Assembly (NCBI RefSeq): GCF_012849555.1
Contig: NZ_CP051685.1
Span: 4,712,001-4,776,000, forward strand
Direction of reading: 5' to 3'
Length of the DNA stretch: 64,000 bases
Source: Massilia forsythiae
GTDB lineage: Bacteria; Pseudomonadota; Gammaproteobacteria; Burkholderiales; Burkholderiaceae_D
Both the position numbers and the translations under genes were made by a program. This document shows positions 25,961 to 33,955 of this stretch, in pieces (the first letter of the stretch is position 1; each line of letters begins with the position of its first letter). Below the pieces are notes generated by a model that worked only from the letters and a program-made list of their open reading frames with translations, was not told the origin of the DNA and searched no databases.

Positions 25961-28900
25961 ATGTCCCAGGCATTGCTCGCCCAGATCGCCACGTCGCTTG
26001 TCCAGTTCAGCGCTGTCACGCGCCTGCTCGAGCTGAGGTTTTCCGGGGACGAGGATGCGCCCGATCTGCTGGTCGAAGCCTTTGCCGCCGACGATGTCGT
26101 GCACGGACTCGGCGCCCGCGACGTCATCGCGTTGTCGACCGATGCCCACCTCGAGCTGGCGCCCCTGCTCGGCCGCCAGGCGACCCTGGAAATCAGCCTG
26201 GCCGACGGCACCCGCACCCGCTTCAGCGGCGACGTCACCCGCGCCGCGCTGCTGGGGAGCGAAGGCGGCTTCGCCCGCTATCGCCTGCGCCTGACCCCAT
26301 GGCTGTGGCGCCTCACGCAGACGCGCAACAGCCGCGTATGGCAAGACAAGCGCGTCACGGACATCGTCGACGAGGTGCTGGCCGCGTTTGCGCCGCTGGC
26401 GCAGTGGCGCTGGAGCGGCGAAGTCGACGGCTTCCTGTCCGCCGTGGCGGCGCGCAGCTATTGCTGCCAGTACCGCGAATCCGATTACGACTTCATCCTG
26501 CGCTTGCTGACCGAAGAAGGCATCGCCTGGCGTTTCGAACAGGTGGAGGATGGACATCGCATGGTGCTGTTCGCCGACAGCACCCGCGTCGAGGCGATTC
26601 CCGAGGATGCGAGCAGCGCCGCCGGCGGCGGCATCCGCTTCCACGGCGCGCGCGCCGGCGAACGGCGCGACACCATTCAGGCCCTGCATGCGCGCCGCCG
26701 CCTAGTGTCCGGCATGACCACGCTGCTGAGCTACGACTACAAGGCCAAGAAGTCGGTGGGCGCCGGCGTGGCGGCGCGGCGCCGGGCGCCCAACCTGCCG
26801 TTACTGGAAAGCTACGATACATCCGGCCAGTACAGCGAGACCAATGCCGCCGAAGCCGCGCATCACGCACGCGTGCGCATGGAAGCGCGCGAGGCGCCGG
26901 CCGACGTGTGGCAGGGCCGCTCGACCGTGCGCACGCTGGCGGCCGGCACCCGCATCGGCGTGACCCAGGGGCCGCTGGCGGCGTTCGGCGCCGGCACGGC
27001 GCCGGCGTACACGGTCTTGGAGGTGACCAGCATCGGCGTCAACAACCTGCCGGTGGCGGCGCAGCAGGGATTGGCGGAGCTGTTCGGGCCGATCCCTGAA
27101 CTGCTGGAGGAAACCCTGCGCGATAGGCTGCAAGAGGCGCCGGACAGGCGCGCCTGCGCATCCGACGAGCTGCCGCTGGCGATCGCCCAGGCGCGCGAGT
27201 CCGGCTACGCCAACCTGTTCGAAGCGGTGCCGGCGGACGTGGTGTGGCGCCCGATGTTGCCCGGCAGCGACGGCCGCAGCCACCCGAAGCCGACCGTCTT
27301 CGGCGCCCAGAGCGCGATCGTCATCGGCGCCGATGGCCAGGACCAGCCTGGCGGCGCCGACGAACTGTATTGCGACGCGCTGGGCCGCGTGCGTATCCGC
27401 TTCCACTGGCAGGACGAGGGCAATGCCTCGTGCTGGGTGCGGGTGGCGCAGCGCGCCGCCGGCGGCGGCATGGGCAGCCAGTTCCTGCCGCGCATCGGCC
27501 AGGAAGTGCTGGTGCAGTTCATCGAGAACGACATCGACCGCCCGCTGGTCGTCGGCGCCCTGTACAACGGCCAGGGCGAAGGCGGATCGGCGCCGACGCC
27601 GGGTGGCGCGGCCGGAGCGGACGCCGACCCGGCCGCGCTGTTCGGCGCCGCCGCCGACCACATGCCGTCGGGCCAGGGCAACCTGGCAGGCGGCAACGGC
27701 CCGCTGTGGCACGGCGCCTCGGCCGACAGCGGCGGCCACCGCAACCCGGCCGCGCAGTGGGGCGTGCGCAGCAAGGAATTCGGCGGGCAAGGCTACAACC
27801 AGCTGCTGTTCGACGACACCGACGCGCAAGGCCGCGTGCAGCTGCGCTCGACCCATGCGCTCACCGAGCTGACCCTGGGCCACCTGGTGCACGCCGCCGA
27901 CAACTACCGCGGCAGCCTGCGTGGCCAGGGCGCCGAACTGCGCACCGACGCCCACGGCGCCGTGCGCGCCGGCGCCGGCCTGCTGGTGTCCAGTTACGGC
28001 ATTGCCCACGCGGCCACGGCGCGCGAGCCGGCAGGCGACAACCCGGCCGGCATCGCGCTGCTCAAGCAGGCCGTCAAGCTGGCCGAGACCTTCGACAAGG
28101 CGGCCAGCACGCACCGCACGGTGGGGCTGGCGGTGCACCAGGGCGCGGCGAAGCCGAACGCCAGCACGATCGACCCGGACGCGGCGCCGCTGCCGGCCCT
28201 GCTGAAGGCGGTGTCCGGCATGGTCGGCGACGCCGGGCTGGAGGCGGCGCGCGCCGACGCCGCCGCCAAGGACACCGCGCCCGGCGCCGGCAAGCTGCCG
28301 CACCCGACCGATCCGGTCGTCGCCATCAGCGCCAGGGCCGGGCTGGCCGTCACCGCGCAGACGGACGTGCAACTCGTCAGCGGCGAGGCGGTGGCGCTGA
28401 TGAGCGGCGGCGACAGCCAGTTCGTCGGCGGCGGGCAGCTGCGCACCCAGGCGATCCAGGCGATCGGCGTGCTCGGCGGGGCGGTCGCGCCGGGCGAGAA
28501 CGGCATCGGCATCCAGGCGATCGCGGCGCGCGACGCCATCGATGTCCAGGCCCAGGCCGACGTGCTGGACGTGCAGGCGCGCGACGACGTGGCGATCGTC
28601 AGCGCGCAGGCAGCGGTGGAGTGGGCGGCGGCGAAGCGCATCTCGCTGTCCACGGCCGGCGGCGCGAATATCACGATCGATGACGGCAATATCACCGTTC
28701 AATGTCCCGGGAAGATCACAATCCACGCGGGCAAGAAGAGCTTTACCGGTCCGGCCAGCATCGGTGCTGACATGCCGACGTTGCCGCGCGGCGTGCTGAA
28801 TTTCGATGAGAAGTTCCAGTTGGTCGATCCGGTCGGCGATCCGATCGCGAATATGCGCTATGAAATTCTTAAGGAAGATGGCGGGAAGATTGCTGGCGTG

Positions 28901-28996
28901 ACGGATGGTGAGGGGATGATCCCACTGCAGCACGGAATGAGGCCTGAGCGGCTGGATATACGGATTCTGGGCAGGCCCCCCTATCTGGATAATTGA
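25961..28996 (+). CDS. vgrG: T6SS spike protein VgrG (TssI), lipase-associated copy
   Basis: A 1011-residue VgrG, the trimeric spike tip of the type VI machine. The gp27-like region includes RLLELRFSGDEDAPDLLVEA near the start and YRESDYDFILRLLTEEGIAW near 180. The gp5-like OB region has DALGRVRIRFHWQDEG and GGGMGSQFLPRIGQEVLVQF followed by DRPLVVGALYNG. A long C-terminal DUF2345 beta-helix follows. The last ~70 residues after LPRGVLNFDEKFQLVDP form a small separate beta-type module (ILKEDGGKIAGVTDGEGMIP) resembling transthyretin-like cargo adaptors. It sits 19 bases before the Tle gene and is outside the core arms, so it is an auxiliary VgrG island. Confidence 0.93.
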   Translation: MSQALLAQIATSLVQFSAVTRLLELRFSGDEDAPDLLVEAFAADDVVHGLGARDVIALSTDAHLELAPLLGRQATLEISLADGTRTRFSGDVTRAALLGSEGGFARYRLRLTPWLWRLTQTRNSRVWQDKRVTDIVDEVLAAFAPLAQWRWSGEVDGFLSAVAARSYCCQYRESDYDFILRLLTEEGIAWRFEQVEDGHRMVLFADSTRVEAIPEDASSAAGGGIRFHGARAGERRDTIQALHARRRLVSGMTTLLSYDYKAKKSVGAGVAARRRAPNLPLLESYDTSGQYSETNAAEAAHHARVRMEAREAPADVWQGRSTVRTLAAGTRIGVTQGPLAAFGAGTAPAYTVLEVTSIGVNNLPVAAQQGLAELFGPIPELLEETLRDRLQEAPDRRACASDELPLAIAQARESGYANLFEAVPADVVWRPMLPGSDGRSHPKPTVFGAQSAIVIGADGQDQPGGADELYCDALGRVRIRFHWQDEGNASCWVRVAQRAAGGGMGSQFLPRIGQEVLVQFIENDIDRPLVVGALYNGQGEGGSAPTPGGAAGADADPAALFGAAADHMPSGQGNLAGGNGPLWHGASADSGGHRNPAAQWGVRSKEFGGQGYNQLLFDDTDAQGRVQLRSTHALTELTLGHLVHAADNYRGSLRGQGAELRTDAHGAVRAGAGLLVSSYGIAHAATAREPAGDNPAGIALLKQAVKLAETFDKAASTHRTVGLAVHQGAAKPNASTIDPDAAPLPALLKAVSGMVGDAGLEAARADAAAKDTAPGAGKLPHPTDPVVAISARAGLAVTAQTDVQLVSGEAVALMSGGDSQFVGGGQLRTQAIQAIGVLGGAVAPGENGIGIQAIAARDAIDVQAQADVLDVQARDDVAIVSAQAAVEWAAAKRISLSTAGGANITIDDGNITVQCPGKITIHAGKKSFTGPASIGADMPTLPRGVLNFDEKFQLVDPVGDPIANMRYEILKEDGGKIAGVTDGEGMIPLQHGMRPERLDIRILGRPPYLDN

Positions 28997-29015
28997 AGGC
29001 GTTGACAGCGAACCT

Positions 29016-30746
29016 ATGGCTTACGTACCCAAAGATAAAGTTAGAAACCAACTTGCACGTCCAGGTGAGAATGGAACGCCGACATTTTCCTGGACTTTAA
29101 CCGACACCAGTATATCGAACCCGGTAAAGCTGATTTTGCCGCCTGTTCAGAGCCTACCAATAGTTTTCGTACCTGGCATCATGGGGTCGAACTTATGTTC
29201 TCTTAAAAATCAACCCGTGTGGCTGTTAAACAGCACAAAAGGGGTGCCAATTAGACTTGCGTGGTATTGGGCACGGAAAGGCGCGGGTGTCCGCCAAAAA
29301 ACGTTACATCCGTCGCGAACGAAGGTGTTTGAGGGTGGAGACGTCCCGTCGGACGGTGTCGGTTCCATTGCAAACGAGACTATTTACCGAGAACGCGGTT
29401 GGGGCGAGATTGCAGAAACAAGCTATCATTCTTTCCTACTGTGGCTGGAGCAGAAGCTGAATGGCCATAGCTCCAATCCAGCCGACTGGGACGACTTTTT
29501 TTATACGGCGATGAGTGCAGTGCCGAAGCCGGGCGATCCGTCACCGGAGAAAAGACTTCACCCAGGAATTGTTATGCAGATGGTTGGCCTTCCACCTCAT
29601 GCGGAAAATGGCCATTTTACTGCTCCGATCATGTCGGAAGAATTGCTGAAACGTGCGAAATGGAGATTTCCGGTATATGCTTGTGGATATAATTGGCTGG
29701 ATTCGAATACTGCAGGAGCAGAGCGTCTCGAAGAGCGTATCGATAAAATTATTTTGGAAAATAATCACGGTTTGTTCAAGTGCCAGCAAGTTATCTTGGT
29801 AACCCATTCGATGGGTGGACTGGTGGCACGTGCTTGTGTCGAACGGCCGGGCGTCGCTGGCAAGGTTGCTGGTGTCCTTCACGGAGTGATGCCCTCGGTA
29901 GGAGCGGCGGTCGCATATCGCCGGTGTAAAAGTGGCATGCGCGATGAAGACTATGCTGCATCGATTGTTATTGGACCGAGCGGCCCGGAAGTCACAGCAG
30001 TATTTGCACAAGCACCTGGAGCACTTCAACTACTGCCATCCAGCGAGTACGGCACGAATTGGTTGCAGATAAAGGATGACACCGGAAAGATTCTGGCCAG
30101 CCTGCCGAAGTCCGATCCGTATACTGAAATCTACTTATGCAAGAACAAGTGGTGGGGTTTGGTAAAGAACGAATGGCTCAACCCCAAGAGCGGCACAGCC
30201 ATAGACTGGGAAGAGTTTGAGGGAAACATCAAGCAGGCTCGTCGCTTTCACGAGCGATTGGCAGGGAAGTTTCACTTCAACACATATGTGTTTTACGGTG
30301 CAGGCATTGGTGCTCAAGCTAGTTTTAAAAACGTTACTTGGACCTTAAGAAAAGGTATCGATCCACAAGATGGAAAGCATGTCACGGCGGCCGATGCCGT
30401 CTCTCTGGATTACAGGGATACCAGAGATGAAGGAGGATCGACCATCTACGTAGGTGGTCACAAGGTAGAAGAATTCATCGCCGTGGGAGCGCCACCTTAC
30501 ATGACGCCGATGTCGTATGAAACAAGTCATTGGAAAATTATATGCGAGAAGCAAGATAGCAATGGTGATGGAACTGTCCCGAGTATATCCGGTGCCTCTC
30601 CACGCTCAACAGGAAAGGATTCGGTTCGCCAGCAATTTCGACTACAAGGATTTTCTCATGAGCCGGCATACCAGGATCCAGTAGCCAGATGCGTAAGCCA
30701 CTATTGTTTGACAAAAATAGCCGCGCTTGCAAAGGAATTCAAGTGA
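29016..30746 (+). CDS. T6SS phospholipase effector (Tle-type alpha/beta hydrolase)
   Basis: A 576-residue serine hydrolase predicted to be delivered by the adjacent VgrG to attack the phospholipids of rival cells. The nucleophile elbow is LVTHSMGGLVARA with Ser265. An oxyanion region IVFVPGIMGSNL lies at residues 49-60. A PGAP1/LCAT-like GDGTVP (Asp518) and SHEPAY (His548) complete a plausible triad. No signal peptide is present, as expected for T6SS cargo. The partner downstream looks like a Tli4 immunity protein, which points to the Tle4 class. Base composition is distinctly lower in GC than the vgrG before it, a sign of separate acquisition. Confidence 0.8.
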   Translation: MAYVPKDKVRNQLARPGENGTPTFSWTLTDTSISNPVKLILPPVQSLPIVFVPGIMGSNLCSLKNQPVWLLNSTKGVPIRLAWYWARKGAGVRQKTLHPSRTKVFEGGDVPSDGVGSIANETIYRERGWGEIAETSYHSFLLWLEQKLNGHSSNPADWDDFFYTAMSAVPKPGDPSPEKRLHPGIVMQMVGLPPHAENGHFTAPIMSEELLKRAKWRFPVYACGYNWLDSNTAGAERLEERIDKIILENNHGLFKCQQVILVTHSMGGLVARACVERPGVAGKVAGVLHGVMPSVGAAVAYRRCKSGMRDEDYAASIVIGPSGPEVTAVFAQAPGALQLLPSSEYGTNWLQIKDDTGKILASLPKSDPYTEIYLCKNKWWGLVKNEWLNPKSGTAIDWEEFEGNIKQARRFHERLAGKFHFNTYVFYGAGIGAQASFKNVTWTLRKGIDPQDGKHVTAADAVSLDYRDTRDEGGSTIYVGGHKVEEFIAVGAPPYMTPMSYETSHWKIICEKQDSNGDGTVPSISGASPRSTGKDSVRQQFRLQGFSHEPAYQDPVARCVSHYCLTKIAALAKEFK

Positions 30747-31744
30747 ATTGGTTCAAGCGTATGCTTCTTTTTGTTGTATGGGTGTCCGTATGTTCAGCTT
30801 GTAGCAAGCACCAAGGGGGACAAGTGGAAAAAATCGCGATGAAAAAACATCGTATCGGTAGACTTATGCTAGATCTGCCAGAGGAATTCGTTATTGATGA
30901 AGGAGCGTCTACGATAATTGTGCCAAAGCAAGAAAATCCTCTGCAGTCCAAAATGCGGATCGAGGTTATTTCCGGACACACGAACGTGCAGGAATTCATG
31001 GCTGCTGTCGCTGAGAGAAAATCAAAATTGTCCAAATCGGGTACTGAGGTGGAAAATGCTTTGAAAATGTCTTCGGTCCAGCCCGGCCACTCTATATTGT
31101 TCAGAATAATGAAGGTCGATGACGTATATATTAGCGAACTCGATTGTCTGGCTGGAGAAGCCTATATTCGTATTACAGCGAATTCGTATCATGGAAAATT
31201 CGAACAGGCTGAAAAATCTTTGTTGCACTTCGTGTCGAAAATTGTCCAGGTAGATGATGCCACGGGGGATGACTTCTGCATCGGACCTGTTTGTATCAAA
31301 GGCGCCAATGAGACCGAGAGCGCCGAATTCGTATTCCGAAGTACGAGTCGGCCTGACCTGCGAGTCGACATTTCTGTTGATACATATAAGCGAGATTCAG
31401 ATGACGCCTTGCTGACGCGCATGGCAAGTGAAGATTCGCTGGTGAAGGTGTTCGATTTGAAACATCGTGTATTGCGGAAAGGCGAGATAATGATTTCAGA
31501 TATGCACATGCAGGAATGGCTCGGTGCCGCAAAAATGGGCAAGCGTGATGATGAACTTGAATATGGGTTTTCACTCGAGACTGTCAGCTCTCATCCCGAT
31601 ACCGTCAAGCCGTTCATCCATATCGAGTTCGTTAGCGGGCAGTATGATAAGGGTGGGAAGAAGCAACCCAATTCTCTGAACGACGCACAGGCGCTTCAAA
31701 TGTGGGATAAGATCACAAGATCAATTCAGCCTGTTGCGAAATAA
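30743..31744 (+). CDS. Tli4-like immunity lipoprotein
   Basis: A 333-residue predicted lipoprotein. The GTG at 30743 overlaps the effector stop as GTGA, typical of effector-immunity pairs, and gives the signal peptide WFKRMLLFVVWVSVCSAC. The lipobox-like VCSAC has an unusual Cys at -3. The mature part has two related halves: IGRLMLDLPEEFVIDEG at the start and DDFCIGPVCIKG in the middle open the N- and C-terminal parts as in Tli4-family proteins. Tli proteins sit in the periplasm and block lipase effectors of sister cells. Low GC matches the effector. Confidence 0.75.
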   Translation: MNWFKRMLLFVVWVSVCSACSKHQGGQVEKIAMKKHRIGRLMLDLPEEFVIDEGASTIIVPKQENPLQSKMRIEVISGHTNVQEFMAAVAERKSKLSKSGTEVENALKMSSVQPGHSILFRIMKVDDVYISELDCLAGEAYIRITANSYHGKFEQAEKSLLHFVSKIVQVDDATGDDFCIGPVCIKGANETESAEFVFRSTSRPDLRVDISVDTYKRDSDDALLTRMASEDSLVKVFDLKHRVLRKGEIMISDMHMQEWLGAAKMGKRDDELEYGFSLETVSSHPDTVKPFIHIEFVSGQYDKGGKKQPNSLNDAQALQMWDKITRSIQPVAK

Positions 31745-31749
31745 AGCGG

Positions 31750-31935
31750 TTGAGATACCATTGCTCGCATCTGTTCGAAACGCCTGGCGAAATCCAACGG
31801 TTTGCCACTGGCTGGTTGTGGACCTACAATCACGGCCGGCCTAGCATGGCGCTCGGCGGTATCACGCCAAAACATAAACTGACGCTTGCCTCTCAACCTC
31901 TACTTTTAGCGTGCTCTAAAAATGGGGGATTATCC
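31750..31935 (+). mobile_element. IS3-family insertion sequence remnant (3' end of transposase)
   Basis: The frame from 31750 encodes FATGWLWTYNHGRPSMALGG and then ITPKHKLTLAS. This is the C-terminal end of an IS3-family OrfB transposase (consensus FAT-x-WLWTYN-x-ERPNMALGGITPKQKL). The following AT-rich CTACTTTTAGCGTGCTCTAA and GGGGGATTAT resemble the right inverted repeat of such elements. The rest of the transposase, including the DDE residues, is missing, so the element is dead. It marks the right edge of the lipase island. The 31745-32117 interval otherwise holds only the fragment at 31938-32036; nothing was seen in 32037-32117. Confidence 0.7.
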
Positions 31936-31937
31936 GG

Positions 31938-32036
31938 GATGACTTCACTAACCTGCGCGTGCTGAAGAAAGAGCGTACGCTCGTCAACGCCTACGTCGAG
32001 GAAAACGTGTTCAAGACTTGCGAGATGCGGTTTTGA
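31938..32036 (+). pseudogene. Unidentified coding fragment after the IS remnant
   Basis: Immediately beyond the IS end an open stretch of about 32 codons (DDFTNLRVLKKERTLVNAYV, then EENVFKTCEMRF and a stop) has no start codon of its own. It reads like the C-terminus of a protein whose 5' part was lost at the IS boundary. The family was not recognised. Confidence 0.35.
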
Positions 32037-32117
32037 CGAGACGAGCGTGCTCTATCGGTACCAACACCGGACAGGAACGACCTGCGCCCAGGGGGCATTG
32101 CCGCCAGCCGGCGCCGG

Positions 32118-32633
32118 TCACGACGCCCCCGGCGCCATGAGGGTCAGGTATACCAGTGCATGGTCGCCATTCAGGCAGGTAAAACCGGAGACCTGGCGCC
32201 CGCTCTTGACGACCTTGCTCGACCATGCGCGGCAGTCCTGCGCCGACTGCAGCTCGAACTCGCCTCCCTTGTGTTTGGCCAGCAGCGTCCTGTACGGCGT
32301 CGACAGCCACATCCGCGCCGCTTCCGGCGCGACGAACGGCTTCCCGCCGTCGGCTGCTTCGAGCCGGCGCCAGTCGCCCGGTGCGATCCGCAACTCCGCC
32401 ACCAGTGTCACGTAGTCGGTCGGCCCCGGCGCGCCGCCGGTGTGTTCGGGCGTGCCGAAGATCTCCCATCGGCCGGCCGTGAACGCGGACGGCAGTTGCA
32501 CGACTGCGCGCAGGGCCGCCAAGTCGCTGGAAGCGCCAGGGTTCCTGGATTTGCCTGAAAAAAGCACCAGGCCGAGGACCGCCAGCACGGCCACCGCCGA
32601 GCATGCCGATCGGAGTGGCGCCGAGGCCTTCAC
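32118..32633 (-). CDS. Small membrane-anchored protein of unknown function
   Basis: A 171-residue frame from GTG 32633, which overlaps the stop of the upstream gene as GTGA. The N-terminus has one hydrophobic stretch, SACSAVAVLAVLGLVLFSG, then a soluble domain containing WEIFGTPEHTGGAPGPTDYV and FTCLNGDHALVYLTLMAPG. The two Cys (in AQDCRAW and FTCLNG) could form a periplasmic disulfide. The family was not recognised. Being coupled to the exported protein upstream and lying beside T6SS cargo genes, it could be part of an immunity or accessory pair; that is only context. Confidence 0.55.
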   Translation of the reverse strand: MKASAPLRSACSAVAVLAVLGLVLFSGKSRNPGASSDLAALRAVVQLPSAFTAGRWEIFGTPEHTGGAPGPTDYVTLVAELRIAPGDWRRLEAADGGKPFVAPEAARMWLSTPYRTLLAKHKGGEFELQSAQDCRAWSSKVVKSGRQVSGFTCLNGDHALVYLTLMAPGAS

Positions 32634-33283
32634 CGGTGGGCGCGTTCGACCGCCACCGCCTGCCACACGCCGTCCAGATGCCGCTTGTAGGCCGCCATGC
32701 GCGGCTGCAGCAGCGCCTGGTCGTACCGGCGTTCGCCGCCGAACGGTTCCTGGCCGGGCAGGCGCACCAGCGACTCGCCGCGGATCGCCAGCTTGGTGGC
32801 GCCTTCGCGCAGGATGATCTTCACCGTGGACGGCTCGATGCCGCCGCCGCAGAACAGGTGATACGGGATCGTCACTTCGGCGCGTCCGTCGCCGTTCAGG
32901 TCGGTGACCGCGACCGCACGCGCGTAGAAATCCGCTTCCGAATCGAGGTCGGGACAATCGACGGCGTCGCGCACGGTCCACTCCTGCTTCCAGCCCGCGC
33001 CGGCGCGGCCGTGGCGTGTCGCGGCCAGTTCGATGTGTTCGATGCGGCCGGAGCGTGGCTGCGAAGGAGAGGGTCCGGCCTTGCGCGACAGGACCAGTAT
33101 ATGTTCGCCATCCTTGTCGGCGATGCTGCGCGCCTGCACCAGGCGCCCCGCGAATAAGATGTGGTGCTGCGCCAGCCATGCGGCGTCGACCGGCACCGCC
33201 CGGATCGCGGGCGCGGCGGCGCAGCAGACGTGGGCCGCCGTCGACAGGGCGGCGCCGGCCAGGGTAAGCGAAGGACGGAGCAT
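32630..33283 (-). CDS. Exported protein with an FG-GAP-like DLNGDG motif
   Basis: A 217-residue protein with signal peptide MLRPSLTLAGAALSTAAHVC. The start at 33283 has GGAAG upstream; a longer frame to 33418 would hide the signal. The core AVAVTDLNGDGRAEVTIPYH is an Asp-rich calcium-type FG-GAP/integrin-like loop. The C-terminal part (YDQALLQPRMAAYKRHLDGV) resembles proteins annotated as M949_RS01915-family surface polysaccharide biosynthesis proteins; this is from memory and the function is unproven. It lies downstream of the GH19 effector group on the same strand but with a 160-base gap from the immunity candidate. Confidence 0.6.
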   Translation of the reverse strand: MLRPSLTLAGAALSTAAHVCCAAAPAIRAVPVDAAWLAQHHILFAGRLVQARSIADKDGEHILVLSRKAGPSPSQPRSGRIEHIELAATRHGRAGAGWKQEWTVRDAVDCPDLDSEADFYARAVAVTDLNGDGRAEVTIPYHLFCGGGIEPSTVKIILREGATKLAIRGESLVRLPGQEPFGGERRYDQALLQPRMAAYKRHLDGVWQAVAVERAHR

Positions 33284-33443
33284 GCCGCTTCCTATTGCGC
33301 TCGCATTACTGGCACATGCACAAGTACCTTGCAGATCCCCAGATCGAGCACGCGCGGCGACGCGATCTTCGCGTCCGGATGGCGCCGCCCATCCGAGGAT
33401 TTCGTAATGGGTAAGCATGAATGGGCAAGGAAACGGATACGAA

Positions 33444-33947
33444 CTATTTCGTCAAATTGAAGTAATCCTCCGGACTCGCGCGAAGGATGAACGGATTGGC
33501 TTTTTCCGGATCGCCGGAAAAATTCCCTTTGCATTCAATCGTCGCGATCGACTTGCCCGATTCGACGATTTTCAGGAATGGCGAACCTCTCATAGGATCG
33601 TTCAGGATATATGAAAAATTCCCCCGCTTGAACCAGATGACGGTGCTCTCATTGCTTGCGCCAGTGAGGGTAGTACGGTTGAAATAGCTTTTTCGATCAT
33701 TGCGAACCGGGCGATACACGAGTTCAGGCTTGTTCCTGATGCCGTATCTGTACTCCAGGAATGGATCGGCGGCCCCCGGTTTCGATGCACAATACGAGAG
33801 CGTCTTTTTTCCGGTGCTGCATGAATAAAGGATTTCCTCGCCGGTGGTGCAGTTTGTGGTGGTTCCGATATTGCTGGAGTTTACGCGACAGGATGCGAGC
33901 GAGAGGCAGGCAATGGAAAAATAGATGGCAGTCGTCTTGTTCATCAT
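33444..33947 (-). CDS. Lipoprotein, candidate immunity to the GH19-type effector
   Basis: A 167-residue lipoprotein: the signal ends in the lipobox SLASC, acyl-Cys near residue 20. The mature chain is Cys- and Thr-rich (NCTTGEEILYSCSTGKKTLS) and has no recognised domain. It starts 8 bases after the effector stop codon, so the two are surely co-transcribed. A small periplasmic protein directly after a peptidoglycan hydrolase effector is the standard position of an immunity protein; this assignment is inferred from location. GC content is clearly lower than in the neighbouring core genes. Confidence 0.65.
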   Translation of the reverse strand: MMNKTTAIYFSIACLSLASCRVNSSNIGTTTNCTTGEEILYSCSTGKKTLSYCASKPGAADPFLEYRYGIRNKPELVYRPVRNDRKSYFNRTTLTGASNESTVIWFKRGNFSYILNDPMRGSPFLKIVESGKSIATIECKGNFSGDPEKANPFILRASPEDYFNLTK

Positions 33948-33955
33948 TGAGCGGT

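Noticed and set aside
31750..31965. A small stand-alone gene of 71 codons
   Set aside because: Its residues match only the C-terminal end of an IS3-family transposase, so it is a remnant and not a gene.
33284..33418. N-terminal extension of the FG-GAP-like exported protein
   Set aside because: The frame stays open but the extension precedes a good signal peptide with its own ribosome site.
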